From positions 1 through 59,687 of the forward strand of contig DATKOF010000010.1 of assembly GCA_035524795.1 (NCBI GenBank): DNA of 59,687 bases, given 5' to 3'. Positions 26,759 to 34,043 of the stretch are shown here, piece after piece. The translations under genes and the position numbers were made by a program. Origin of the DNA: DATKOF01 sp035524795 (lineage in GTDB: Bacteria; Pseudomonadota; Gammaproteobacteria; Burkholderiales; SG8-41). The first letter of the stretch is position 1. The number at the start of each line of letters is the position of its first letter. The notes under the pieces were generated by a model. It had not been told where the DNA came from and ran no database searches. It saw only the letters and a list, made by a program, of their open reading frames with translations.

Positions 26759-27037
26759 GGGCACCTTTCTTCAGAGGGAGAACGACATTCCGACAGGTTG
26801 AGCCTGGGTGAAAACCAGGGTTAAGGGAATTAATGTGAAAGTTGACAAAAATATTACGCACAGCCTTCATGATCTCGAAAAACATTCTGTTTCCCAACAA
26901 GGAATGAAGCGTCAATTCACGGCAATGCTTCTCCCGATACGGCCCTGGATTCGCGGATTAGTTCAGTGCCGGCAAAAGATATTTACAATTTTTCTGTCGG
27001 CAGGGGAAAGACAGCGCGGCACCGCAACCGCCGCATG
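26759..27037. other. Gene-free stretch
   Basis: This stretch of about 280 bases is lower in GC than the flanking genes and holds no convincing gene. A short inverted repeat (CCTGG-N7-CCAGG) lies near 26811-26827. A forward frame crosses it but is opposite yidD downstream and has no family features. It should carry the promoter of the small gene at 26405-26758. Confidence 0.5.
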
Positions 27038-27256
27038 TCAGCGCGCGGGCGGCACCGGATCGACGCCGCCCGCATGCCACGGATGGCATTTGAGGATGCG
27101 CTTGACCGCGAGCCATGAGCCGCGCCACGTGCCGTGGATTTCAATCGCTTCCACCGCATATTGCGAGCAGGTCGGGTGGAAACGGCATTGCGTGCCGAAG
27201 AACGGGCTCAACGCGATTTGATAACCGCGGATCGCCAGCAGTAACAATTGTTTCAT
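27038..27256 (-). CDS. yidD: Membrane protein insertion efficiency factor YidD
   Basis: The 72-residue protein has the full YidD pattern: RGYQIALSPFFGTQCRFHPTCSQYAVEAI, then LAVKRILKCHPWHAGGVDPVP. It is thought to help YidC-dependent membrane insertion and sits at the inner membrane through an amphipathic helix. In most bacteria yidD lies between rnpA and yidC; here it stands alone, with none of those genes in view. The start at 27256 (MKQLLLLA) follows no strong ribosome-binding site. Confidence 0.92.
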   Translation of the reverse strand: MKQLLLLAIRGYQIALSPFFGTQCRFHPTCSQYAVEAIEIHGTWRGSWLAVKRILKCHPWHAGGVDPVPPAR

Positions 27257-27302
27257 TGCATGAGTATTACTTGCAGGTCGGGCTGGTGCCGTAACCCGGC
27301 GT

Positions 27303-27923
27303 CTAGCGGGGATTGTACGGGGTGATGCTGATGACGGGTTCTTTATAGGTCGTCACCGAGACGCTGTTGATCTGATAGCCCGAAGCGCCGATTCCCATGT
27401 CCGTTTGCTTGGAAAAACGGGCGGCTTTGAGCTGGCCCACCACCCAGACGGAATCCATCACGCGCAGATTCTTTATCGGTTTGGCGCTGATGACGTGAAT
27501 GATCTGGTTGGCCGGCGGCGGCGGAACGTGGATACAGGCGCCGAAGTAGGGCACCAGCAGAAATTCGGACACGGCATGATTGTTTTCTTCGATGGGGACG
27601 ACGAAGCCGGCGATCTTTACTTTTTTTCCGTCCAGCGAGGGTTCAATCGGCGCGCTGTCCCATTCCTGCTTCATGATATCGAGCACTTCCATCGCGCGCG
27701 GATCGCTGTCCTTCAATTCACTGAGATTGAGTTTTCGGAACGGTTTGGCAGGATCCCAGTCCTTGGGAATCAGCGCGTCCCAGGTGATTTCTTTATAGTC
27801 GTTGTCGATCTCGCTTTGCGAAACGGTCGGCGTGCTTTTGATGACTTTGTATTTTTGCTTGGTGATTTCAGCCCAGGCCGGCGGGATTGCCAGCAGCGCG
27901 ATGACGATTATCAGATAGCGCAT
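27303..27923 (-). CDS. DUF3299 periplasmic protein of the zinc island
   Basis: The 206-residue product has a signal peptide (cleavage after PAWA, residue 18) and matches DUF3299: WDALIPKDWDP, GKKVKIAGFVVPIEENNHAVSEFLLVPYFGACIHVPPPPANQIIHV and VMDSVWVVGQL. It is the last gene of the run that begins with the His-rich protein at 31255. In Pseudomonas aeruginosa a comparable zinc-responsive operon (DUF2796, ABC transporter pair, DUF3299) is known, which supports a zinc role here. The cysteine and histidine in FGACIHVPPPP are obvious candidates for metal contact. Confidence 0.8.
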   Translation of the reverse strand: MRYLIIVIALLAIPPAWAEITKQKYKVIKSTPTVSQSEIDNDYKEITWDALIPKDWDPAKPFRKLNLSELKDSDPRAMEVLDIMKQEWDSAPIEPSLDGKKVKIAGFVVPIEENNHAVSEFLLVPYFGACIHVPPPPANQIIHVISAKPIKNLRVMDSVWVVGQLKAARFSKQTDMGIGASGYQINSVSVTTYKEPVISITPYNPR

Positions 27924-27936
27924 GATCCGTTCTCCA

Positions 27937-29199
27937 TCAGATGCGCGGCGTCAGTCCGTCCGAGAGGGTCTGGCGATAGGCCTTGACCGCAGGGATCAGG
28001 CTCGCGCAAACGGCGGCGGCAATGATGAACGCCAATAATATCAATTCGTCGCCGGATATAAAATCATTGGACAGCGTCAGCCCGTAGTGGGATTGGATCC
28101 AGGGGCCGGTGATCCAGGTCATCACGTCCAGCACGATCAATCCGAGTGCACAGGCGATCACGGTTATCAGAACGCTTTCCCCCAGCACCAGGCCCAGAAT
28201 CTGCCATGGCCGCGCGCCCACCGATCGCAGAATCGCCAGTTCGCGGCGGCGTTCGGCGAGCCCTGCCAGCAACACTGCCACCAGCCCCGCGAGGCTGGCG
28301 ACGACAACCATCGCGGAAGTGAACAGCAATGATTGTTCGGCGATGCTCATCACCTCCCACAACTGGTCCAACGCAACACCCGGCAACACCGCCAGCAGCG
28401 GTTCCGGCTTGTAGTCATTGATATAGCGTTGGACGCGGAACACCGTTACCCGGCTCTTGAGCCCGATCAACGCCGCAGTGATGGTTTTCGGCGTGAGGTT
28501 GAATTTGGTCACGAATTGCGCAGGTATTGACACTCCCGGGATCGGGGCGCCGGCCTGCCAGTCGAGGTGGATCGCTTCGATGGCCTCGAGACTGACGTGA
28601 ACGGTGCGGTCGACCGGAGTTCCCGTCTCGGCCAGAATGCCGACCACAGTGAAAGGTTTGTCGGCATGGCTCAGCAGATGAAGGCCGGACAAGCCGTGAC
28701 TCAGGATGATTTTGTCGCCGAGATGATAGTGCAGCTTGTCGGCGACGTTCGTGCCGATCACGGCGTCGAAAATGCCTTCGAATGGATGGCCTTCCCGGAA
28801 TTGCAGCGATTGTTTGTCACCGTATCGGAACAGATCGAAATAACTTTTGCTGGTTCCCAGCACCGGAAATCCCCGATGCGAGTCGCCGAGCGAAATCGGC
28901 AGCGCCCATGCCACGTCCGGGTTATGTGCGATGTCCTGAAAGCTTTTCCAGTCAATGTTGTTGGTGGCTTCACCGAGATGAAAAACCGCGTACAACAGCA
29001 ACTGCAAAGGACTGGTGCGGGCGCCGACGATCAAATCGGTTTGTGAAATGGTATGCGCGAAGCTTTCGCGGGCGCTCATGCGCGCGCGTTCGACACCGAC
29101 CAGCAGCAGGGCGCTCAGCGCGACCGATAACACGATCAGGCTCAGCGTATAGCGGCGATTCCATGCGCTTTTTACCGCCAGAATGGGAAGGTACGGCAT
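27937..29199 (-). CDS. FtsX/MacB-type ABC transporter permease
   Basis: This 420-residue inner-membrane protein has one N-terminal membrane segment, a large periplasmic MacB-type domain (about 45-275) and three C-terminal segments, ending in a typical LIPAVKAYRQTLSDGLTPRI. ERRRELAILRSVGARPWQILGLVLGE is the FtsX-family hallmark. The start at 29199 shares an ATGA with the ATPase stop. With that ATPase it should form a mechanotransmission-type complex, not a simple importer. Gene context points to a role in zinc handling, perhaps moving zinc or a zinc-binding protein at the inner membrane. Confidence 0.88.
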   Translation of the reverse strand: MPYLPILAVKSAWNRRYTLSLIVLSVALSALLLVGVERARMSARESFAHTISQTDLIVGARTSPLQLLLYAVFHLGEATNNIDWKSFQDIAHNPDVAWALPISLGDSHRGFPVLGTSKSYFDLFRYGDKQSLQFREGHPFEGIFDAVIGTNVADKLHYHLGDKIILSHGLSGLHLLSHADKPFTVVGILAETGTPVDRTVHVSLEAIEAIHLDWQAGAPIPGVSIPAQFVTKFNLTPKTITAALIGLKSRVTVFRVQRYINDYKPEPLLAVLPGVALDQLWEVMSIAEQSLLFTSAMVVVASLAGLVAVLLAGLAERRRELAILRSVGARPWQILGLVLGESVLITVIACALGLIVLDVMTWITGPWIQSHYGLTLSNDFISGDELILLAFIIAAAVCASLIPAVKAYRQTLSDGLTPRI

Positions 29200-29900
29200 C
29201 AAGCGGCAATTTCCTGCAGGTCGGCGCGGTTGAGATCGGCAATGGAAAGCGCGCGCGTGAAGTGATTCGCGAGTGACAGATCGTGGCTCACGAAAACCAG
29301 CGTGCTGCCAAAGGCTTTGCACTTATCGAGCAGCAGATCAAGAAATCGTCCGCGCCGATCGGCGTCGAGCGCCGACGTCGGCTCATCGGCAATGATGATT
29401 TCGGGTTTTCCAATCATGGCGCGGGCGACCGCGACCCGCTGCTGCTGGCCGACCGACAATTGCGTGGCCGCCTGTTTCCAGATGTCGCTGCCGAGGCCCA
29501 ATTGTTCAAGCAGTTGCCGGGCTTCTTGCAGCATTGATCCGCCGGCATCGGCGCCGCGCCGCCGCTCGGAAAAATGACAGGGGAGCAACACGTTTTCCAA
29601 TACCGAGAGATACGGCACCAGATTGAACTGCTGGAAAATCAGGCCGACATGATCGGCGCGAAATCGGTCGCGGTCACGATTATTCAGTTTTGCGAGGTCG
29701 TGGCCGAGACACTCCACGCTGCCCTGTTCCGGCACCAGTACGCCGGCCAGGACATTGAGCAACGTGCTTTTTCCGCTGCCGCTCGGCCCGTGCAAAAACA
29801 GGCGCTCGCCGCTCTCGATCTCGAACTGCTCAATATCCAACGTCAGCGGGCGGTCCGGCCCCCAGCGATATTTGACGTTTTTAAGCGAGACGATCGGCAC
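29199..29900 (-). CDS. ABC transporter ATP-binding protein (LolD/MacB type)
   Basis: The 233-residue ATPase carries Walker A GPSGSGKS, a Q-loop in IFQQFNLVPYLSV, the signature LSVGQQQRVAVARA, Walker B IIIADEPTSALD and the switch histidine in VFVSHD. It belongs to the group that pairs with FtsX-type permeases, and its partner overlaps its stop codon. It starts nine bases after the zrgA stop, so the three genes form one tight transcription unit. Confidence 0.9.
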   Translation of the reverse strand: MPIVSLKNVKYRWGPDRPLTLDIEQFEIESGERLFLHGPSGSGKSTLLNVLAGVLVPEQGSVECLGHDLAKLNNRDRDRFRADHVGLIFQQFNLVPYLSVLENVLLPCHFSERRRGADAGGSMLQEARQLLEQLGLGSDIWKQAATQLSVGQQQRVAVARAMIGKPEIIIADEPTSALDADRRGRFLDLLLDKCKAFGSTLVFVSHDLSLANHFTRALSIADLNRADLQEIAA

Positions 29901-29909
29901 TCAGTCGCC

Positions 29910-30452
29910 TTAGAATTTGAGCGAGCGGTCGTCTGGCGATAGCGTTTTGGCGGATTGGCCGTGGGGCCCTACGATTTCGGCCTTGATGGTGCGAGTGCCG
30001 GGAAAAGCGTCGAAAACATCAACTTCGAACGATTTGAGGTTTTCGATGTGCTCGCAGCTAAATTTGAAGGTTGCCGTCAGGTCGGCGTGATCGCCATCGC
30101 CGCCGCTCTCCTTGGGCGAACCTTTGCCGGTCTTGGGCGCATTGGTGAGCGGCGAATCAATCTGCGTGGCGCCGGCCTTGCATGACGCCTCGGCCGGCAG
30201 TTTAAACAGCAACGCAGGATTGTTGAGCTTTGTCACCATCGTTTTTACGGCGCTGCGCTGTGCGTCGGTGCGCGGCGCGTGCTCGAAGCCGATCAAGTTG
30301 TCCAACGGACCGTGAAGCTCGATATCGAGGCCGTTATCCTCGATTACGACATGCAGTTCCCCGACGCCGTGGACATGCGGTCCATGGGCGAGCGCGTTAA
30401 CGGGCAGGACGGCGAGACCGAGGCAGAGCAGCGCGGGGAAATGTCGCTGCAT
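29910..30452 (-). CDS. ZrgA-like zinc uptake protein (DUF2796)
   Basis: From the ATG at 30452 the product is 180 residues with a signal peptide ending at NALA (residue 22). The mature start HGPHVHGVGELHVVIEDNGLDIEL and the GPLDNLIGFEHAPRT segment are typical of DUF2796/ZrgA. A histidine/aspartate/glycine loop (ESGGDGDHADL) could hold metal. Vibrio ZrgA and the Pseudomonas homologue are zinc-regulated periplasmic proteins that help zinc uptake. It precedes the ABC pair. A short palindrome (30481-30493, TGCGAA-A-TTCGCA) lies 28 bases upstream of its start. Confidence 0.82.
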   Translation of the reverse strand: MQRHFPALLCLGLAVLPVNALAHGPHVHGVGELHVVIEDNGLDIELHGPLDNLIGFEHAPRTDAQRSAVKTMVTKLNNPALLFKLPAEASCKAGATQIDSPLTNAPKTGKGSPKESGGDGDHADLTATFKFSCEHIENLKSFEVDVFDAFPGTRTIKAEIVGPHGQSAKTLSPDDRSLKF

Positions 30453-30504
30453 GAAATTTCTCTGCGTTGCACCGTCGATATGCGAAATTCGCAGCCCGCG
30501 CGGC

Positions 30505-30750
30505 TTAGAAACGGCAAACATTGTCGCAGTAAATCCCCGATCCCTCGCCGAATCGATAGTTGGGATTCGACAGGATCGGCGCCAGCTCCTTGTCGTCGTC
30601 CATGTAGTAATGCATGTCGCGCAGATCCATGCTTGGCGTCGTCATGCCGTTATAAGAAAAAGACGAGTGATATTCGCCGGTACTCGCACATGAACACAAA
30701 ACGCCCGCTGTTACCGCGTAAAGAGTTGCTTTTAATATCGCTTTAAACAT
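30505..30750 (-). CDS. Small hypothetical lipoprotein
   Basis: The ATG at 30750 follows AAGGAG at ideal distance and encodes 81 residues. The N-terminus (MFKAILKATLYAVTAGVLCSC) looks like a lipoprotein signal with the lipidated cysteine at residue 21. The rest is short, tyrosine- and aspartate-rich (SMDLRDMHYYMDDD) and ends with a two-cysteine tail (GIYCDNVCRF). I do not recognise the family. It lies 52 bases before zrgA in the same direction, so it is a candidate new member of the zinc operon. Confidence 0.65.
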   Translation of the reverse strand: MFKAILKATLYAVTAGVLCSCASTGEYHSSFSYNGMTTPSMDLRDMHYYMDDDKELAPILSNPNYRFGEGSGIYCDNVCRF

Positions 30751-30919
30751 TTTCGTCTCCTTGAAGTCGAGGTGCGCGTCGGCGGTTAACGAGTCCGCCA
30801 TCTAACACCGCCGATAAAGATCGTGCATTTGCGCTTTCTGGAAACAAGCACCGCATTTGGGCCTAACCCCATGCGCGCCGGAATCAGGCGGCACGCCGAG
30901 TCCTGCGTGCCTGGCCTGT

Positions 30920-31255
30920 TTACGAGAAGAAGGAGGCGAAAGGAGGGCCGCGCGAAGCGGGTATGACAGATTCGTTGGGGACAATAATGGCCGATACCGC
31001 GGAAAACTGCTCGATCGCGTTATTGGCGACCGGCAGTGCGGGCGGGATCGAGCTGACAACGCTCATCAAGCCGTCGAACGCGCCATGGAAAGCGCACAAC
31101 GGCGAATGAAAATCTTGATCATGACCTTCCCGTGGCTGTTCCATCGGGTGATGGTCGAACACGTGCTGTGCCTGATGCGCGATCGCCATATGCTGGGCGA
31201 GCAGCAGCAGCGCGGCCAGCGCGGACCGGAAAACGATATGTTTCGAGAAACGCAT
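30920..31255 (-). CDS. His-rich exported protein A of the zinc island
   Basis: The 111-residue product (start ATG 31255) has a signal peptide or membrane anchor (about 10-26) followed by a histidine cluster: H27, H31, H35, H36, H45, H50, H57. The motif HSPLCAFH is at 50-57 and the end reads SRGPP. It is a paralogue of the protein encoded at 33651-33977 on the other strand, with LCAFH at the same residues (53-57). A periplasmic zinc-binding role is likely but inferred; a distant link to DUF2946 proteins, which share the RGPP-like ending, is possible. It is the first gene left of the palindrome. Confidence 0.68.
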   Translation of the reverse strand: MRFSKHIVFRSALAALLLLAQHMAIAHQAQHVFDHHPMEQPREGHDQDFHSPLCAFHGAFDGLMSVVSSIPPALPVANNAIEQFSAVSAIIVPNESVIPASRGPPFASFFS

Positions 31256-31357
31256 AGGCCGCAACAGTATAAAGACTTATCAGACTGCTTGGGAACCGCT
31301 GAAGGCGATTGTTACAAATTGCCCGGTTGCAAAGAATAAAGCATGCCCGCGCTGCCA

Positions 31358-31380
31358 TAAATGCAACATTGTTGCATTTA
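31358..31380. promoter_or_regulatory. Candidate Zur operator in the divergent promoter
   Basis: TAAATGCAAC (31358-31367) and GTTGCATTTA (31371-31380) are perfect 10-base arms around ATT. The outer AAATG/CATTT matches the ends of the E. coli Zur box. The right arm contains the -35 hexamer of the promoter for the Fur-family gene, so binding would block it. It lies between the two arms of the island. Confidence 0.75.
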
Positions 31381-31400
31381 AGATGGTGCTATGATGTAAT
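31372..31400 (+). promoter_or_regulatory. Promoter of the Fur-family gene
   Basis: TTGCAT (31372-31377) and TGTAAT (31395-31400) are 17 bases apart. The -35 is inside the palindrome. Transcription would start only a few bases before the ATG at 31410, and no ribosome-binding site is visible, so the message is nearly leaderless. Confidence 0.6.
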
Positions 31401-31409
31401 TTGTTTTTT

Positions 31410-31838
31410 ATGGTTACCACCCGTGTATCCATCGAAGACTTGCTGCGGGAGGCGGGCGCCCGCGTGACGCGACCGCGCCTCAGTGTGTTGCGCGTATTGC
31501 TGGAAGCGCCGCGCGCGTTGACCCATCATGAGATTGCACGGCGCGTGCGATATGCGCATCGCGTCGACCGCGTTACGATTTACCGCGTGCTCGACTGGCT
31601 GGTCGCTCACCGGCTTGCGCACCGCGTCGCGAGCGACGACCGCGTGTGGCGGTTCAATGCCGCGGCCGAAGGCGCCCACGCTGACGATCACATGCACTTC
31701 AAATGTAGTCGTTGCGGCGGGATCACCTGTCTTGAGGGCACACGCGCGTCACGACGGGTTACGCTGCCGAAAGGGTATCGCCAGCAGCGTATGGAGATCA
31801 CGGTGAAGGGGCTGTGCGCCGAATGTGCGTTCGCCTGA
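31410..31838 (+). CDS. zur: Fur-family repressor, probable Zur
   Basis: The 142-residue regulator has the Fur winged helix (GARVTRPRLSVLRVLLEAPRALTHHEIARRV, then VDRVTIYRVLDWLVAH) and a metal domain with HADDHMHFKCSRCG and LCAECAFA. C99/C102 and C136/C139 are the two structural-zinc pairs. The phrase VTIYRVLDWLV is more like Zur than Fur, and every neighbour with a known role concerns zinc, so I call it Zur. It should repress both arms of the island when zinc is plentiful. The ATG at 31410 is used; a TTG at 31401 is also in frame. Confidence 0.82.
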   Translation: MVTTRVSIEDLLREAGARVTRPRLSVLRVLLEAPRALTHHEIARRVRYAHRVDRVTIYRVLDWLVAHRLAHRVASDDRVWRFNAAAEGAHADDHMHFKCSRCGGITCLEGTRASRRVTLPKGYRQQRMEITVKGLCAECAFA

Positions 31839-31861
31839 ATGCGGGATGTGTTTTATTTCAG

Positions 31862-31880
31862 AATGCAACTGTGTTGCGGG
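31862..31880. promoter_or_regulatory. Second, imperfect Zur-like site
   Basis: AATGCAAC (31862-31869) and GTTGCGG (31873-31879) around TGT repeat the half-sites of the palindrome at 31358-31380, with the left arm exact and the right arm two bases off. It sits 18 bases before the dksA-like start. Confidence 0.55.
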
Positions 31881-31897
31881 ACGCAGGGAAAATTTCG

Positions 31898-32323
31898 ATG
31901 GGGAAACGCGGACGTGAATTGACGGAGGCCGATTTGTTGCGGGCTCCACTGCGGGATTACATGAGTGCGGAGCAGCTCGAATATTTCCGCAGACGCCTGC
32001 TTGACCTGCGGCACCAGCTGTGGCGGAACGTGGACGAGACCGGCGAAAATTTGCGCAGTACGACAGTGGTTGCGCCGGATCCTTTCGATCGTGCGACACA
32101 GGAAGAAGAGCAGGCGATCGAATTGCGGGTACGCGATCGCGAACGCAAGTTGCTGAAAAAGATCGATCAGGCGTTAAGGCGCATCGAGGATGGTTCCTAC
32201 GGATTTTGCGAAGAGACCGGCGAGCCAATCGGGATCGGCCGGTTGCTGGCGCGCCCGACGGCGACTCTGTCGCTGGAGGCTCAGGAGCGACGGGAGAAGA
32301 TGGAGCGGGTATATGGCGGATAA
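31898..32323 (+). CDS. DksA paralogue lacking the zinc finger (DksA2 type)
   Basis: DksA proteins bind RNA polymerase and work with ppGpp. This 141-residue protein keeps the coiled-coil tip aspartates (DPFDRAT, D61 and D64), but at the four zinc-ligand positions it has C104, T107, S125 and A128 instead of four cysteines. That is the pattern of Pseudomonas DksA2, which replaces zinc-dependent DksA when zinc is scarce. The start at 31898 follows AGGGA. The gene overlaps the CobW gene by 11 bases and follows the probable zur gene. Confidence 0.88.
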   Translation: MGKRGRELTEADLLRAPLRDYMSAEQLEYFRRRLLDLRHQLWRNVDETGENLRSTTVVAPDPFDRATQEEEQAIELRVRDRERKLLKKIDQALRRIEDGSYGFCEETGEPIGIGRLLARPTATLSLEAQERREKMERVYGG

Positions 32324-33554
32324 CGGCGGGGATCGTCAATTTGTGCTGCCGGATACCCGGTTGCCGGTCACGGTGTTGTCGGGATTTCTCGGCGCAGGAA
32401 AAACTACGGTGCTGAATCATGTGCTCAACAACCGTGAGGGAAAAAAAGTCGCGGTCATCGTCAACGACATGTCGGAAGTCAACATCGATGCGCAACTCGT
32501 GCGTGAGGGCGGCGCGGCGCTGTCGCGTCAGGACGAGAAGCTTGTCGAAATGAGTAACGGCTGCATCTGCTGCACCTTGCGCGAGGATCTGCTGGTCGAG
32601 ATCAACCGGCTGGCCGCGGAAGGCCGGTTCGACTATCTGTTGATCGAATCCACGGGCATTTCGGAACCGCTGCCGGTTGCGGAAACTTTCACCTTTCGCG
32701 ATGAAGACGGACGCGGCCTGTCCGACGTGGCGCGTCTCGACACCATGGTGACCGTGGTTGACGCGTACAACTTCCTCAAGGACTACAGTTCAGCGGAGTT
32801 TCTCCAGGATCGCGGCGCAAGCCTCGGCGACGAAGACGAGCGCACCGTTGTCGACCTGCTGATCGAGCAGGTCGAATTCTGCGACGTGATCGTCGTCAAC
32901 AAGGGCGACCTTGTGACGATGAACGACATGGGGCGGCTCGCGAGCATCCTGCATACGCTTAATCCGCGCGCTGAGATTATCGTCGCGAAATTCGGCGAGG
33001 TGCCGCTCGCAAAAATCCTCGACACCTGCAAATTCAACTTCGATGCCGCGTCAGTGGCGCCCGGCTGGCTCAAGGAAATACGCGGCGAGCACGTGCCGGA
33101 AACCGAGGAATACGGCATCGCGAGTTTTGCCTACCGCGCGCGCCGGCCGTTTCATCCGCAGCGCTACTGGAATCTGATTCATTCGGAGTGGCAGGGCGTG
33201 TTGCGTTCCAAAGGCTATTTCTGGCTCGCGTCGCGTATGGACTTTGCCGGTTCATGGTCGCAGGCAGGCGGCGCGTGCCGCCACGGCGCAGCCGGCCTCT
33301 GGTGGTCGGCGGTGGACCGCGCCGACTGGCCGGACGATCCCGATTATCTGGCGCGTATCGTGGCCAAGATGGAAGGGCCGTTCGGCGACCGCCGGCAGGA
33401 GTTGGTATTCATCGGCATTGACATGAATCAGACCGAGATCACCCAGGCGCTGGACGACTGTCTGCTTGACGATGCAGAAATGGCGCTGGGCGAATCGCTG
33501 TGGAGCCGGTTTGATGATCCCTTTCCCATCTGGAAAAAGATTGAACAAGAGTAG
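32313..33554 (+). CDS. CobW/COG0523 zinc GTPase (ZigA type)
   Basis: The 413-residue protein has Walker A GFLGAGKTT (24-32), the metal-binding GCICCTLR with C84, C86 and C87, the Walker B-like LIESTGIS, and NKGD for guanine. The C-terminal CobW domain follows from about residue 265. COG0523 GTPases of this class are zinc metallochaperones made when zinc is low. Its start lies within the end of the dksA2-type gene. After the stop, an inverted repeat (TTTCCTG-N3-CAGGAAA, 33559-33575) without a T-run may be a weak terminator or operator. Confidence 0.9.
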   Translation: MADNGGDRQFVLPDTRLPVTVLSGFLGAGKTTVLNHVLNNREGKKVAVIVNDMSEVNIDAQLVREGGAALSRQDEKLVEMSNGCICCTLREDLLVEINRLAAEGRFDYLLIESTGISEPLPVAETFTFRDEDGRGLSDVARLDTMVTVVDAYNFLKDYSSAEFLQDRGASLGDEDERTVVDLLIEQVEFCDVIVVNKGDLVTMNDMGRLASILHTLNPRAEIIVAKFGEVPLAKILDTCKFNFDAASVAPGWLKEIRGEHVPETEEYGIASFAYRARRPFHPQRYWNLIHSEWQGVLRSKGYFWLASRMDFAGSWSQAGGACRHGAAGLWWSAVDRADWPDDPDYLARIVAKMEGPFGDRRQELVFIGIDMNQTEITQALDDCLLDDAEMALGESLWSRFDDPFPIWKKIEQE

Positions 33555-33650
33555 ACCGTTTCCTGTCACAGGAAATTGTGCGCCTCGTTTTAGAACGCCG
33601 GGACAACGCTTGCACGCTCATTTGACTCAGGCTAAAGTCAATCTCCAGTC

Positions 33651-33977
33651 ATGAAGCGCTCGTTCAAATACGGAATATTTCGTCTCGTGCTGGTCGGACT
33701 GCTGTTGTTCGCGCAGCAGGCGGCGCTGACCCATGAGGCTGAACACGCGCACGACCACGAGGCGCCGTCGCAGCAAAGCGAAGACGGTAAGCATTTCCAT
33801 TCCGGACTGTGCGCTTTCCATTCTGTGCTTGCCGGCGTGCTCGGCATGGCCGGCGCATCCGCGCCGTCGTTATGCATCGCCTCCAACGCCGTCGAACATC
33901 GCGTCAATTATGTCCTCGTTTCCGCGCCGGTTGACGCCGTTATCCCCGTTTCGCGCGGCCCGCCCATTCTCCTCTGA
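33651..33977 (+). CDS. His-rich exported protein B of the zinc island
   Basis: This 108-residue protein has a signal peptide (about 8-26), then the cluster THEAEHAHDHEAP, HFHSGLCAFH (48-57) and a second cysteine in APSLCIAS, ending VSRGPPILL. LCAFH is at residues 53-57 exactly as in protein A (30920-31255), and both end with SRGPP, so the two are diverged paralogues facing away from the same operator region. A periplasmic zinc buffer or carrier feeding the TonB receptor system is a reasonable inference. An inverted repeat (TTGACT/AGTCAA, 33622-33641) precedes it. Confidence 0.68.
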   Translation: MKRSFKYGIFRLVLVGLLLFAQQAALTHEAEHAHDHEAPSQQSEDGKHFHSGLCAFHSVLAGVLGMAGASAPSLCIASNAVEHRVNYVLVSAPVDAVIPVSRGPPILL

Positions 33978-33991
33978 CGCAGCTTAGGGGT

Positions 33992-34009
33992 AACCGCCAT
34001 CTGGCGGTT
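33992..34009 (+). promoter_or_regulatory. Inverted repeat before the TonB receptor gene
   Basis: AACCGCCA (33992-33999) and TGGCGGTT (34002-34009) are perfect arms, 35 bases before the receptor start. A T-rich stretch follows after eight bases, so it may be a weak terminator of the His-rich gene or an operator. Confidence 0.4.
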
Positions 34010-34043
34010 GCGCTGATTTATTTGTGTTAATGGGAGAACTCCG

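Noticed and set aside
26808..27221. 137-codon forward frame across the gap and opposite yidD
   Set aside because: Most of it is the complement of yidD, and the rest has no recognisable features or good start site.
33559..33575. Inverted repeat after the CobW gene considered as a terminator
   Set aside because: The stem is short and no T-run follows, so it is mentioned only within the CobW entry.
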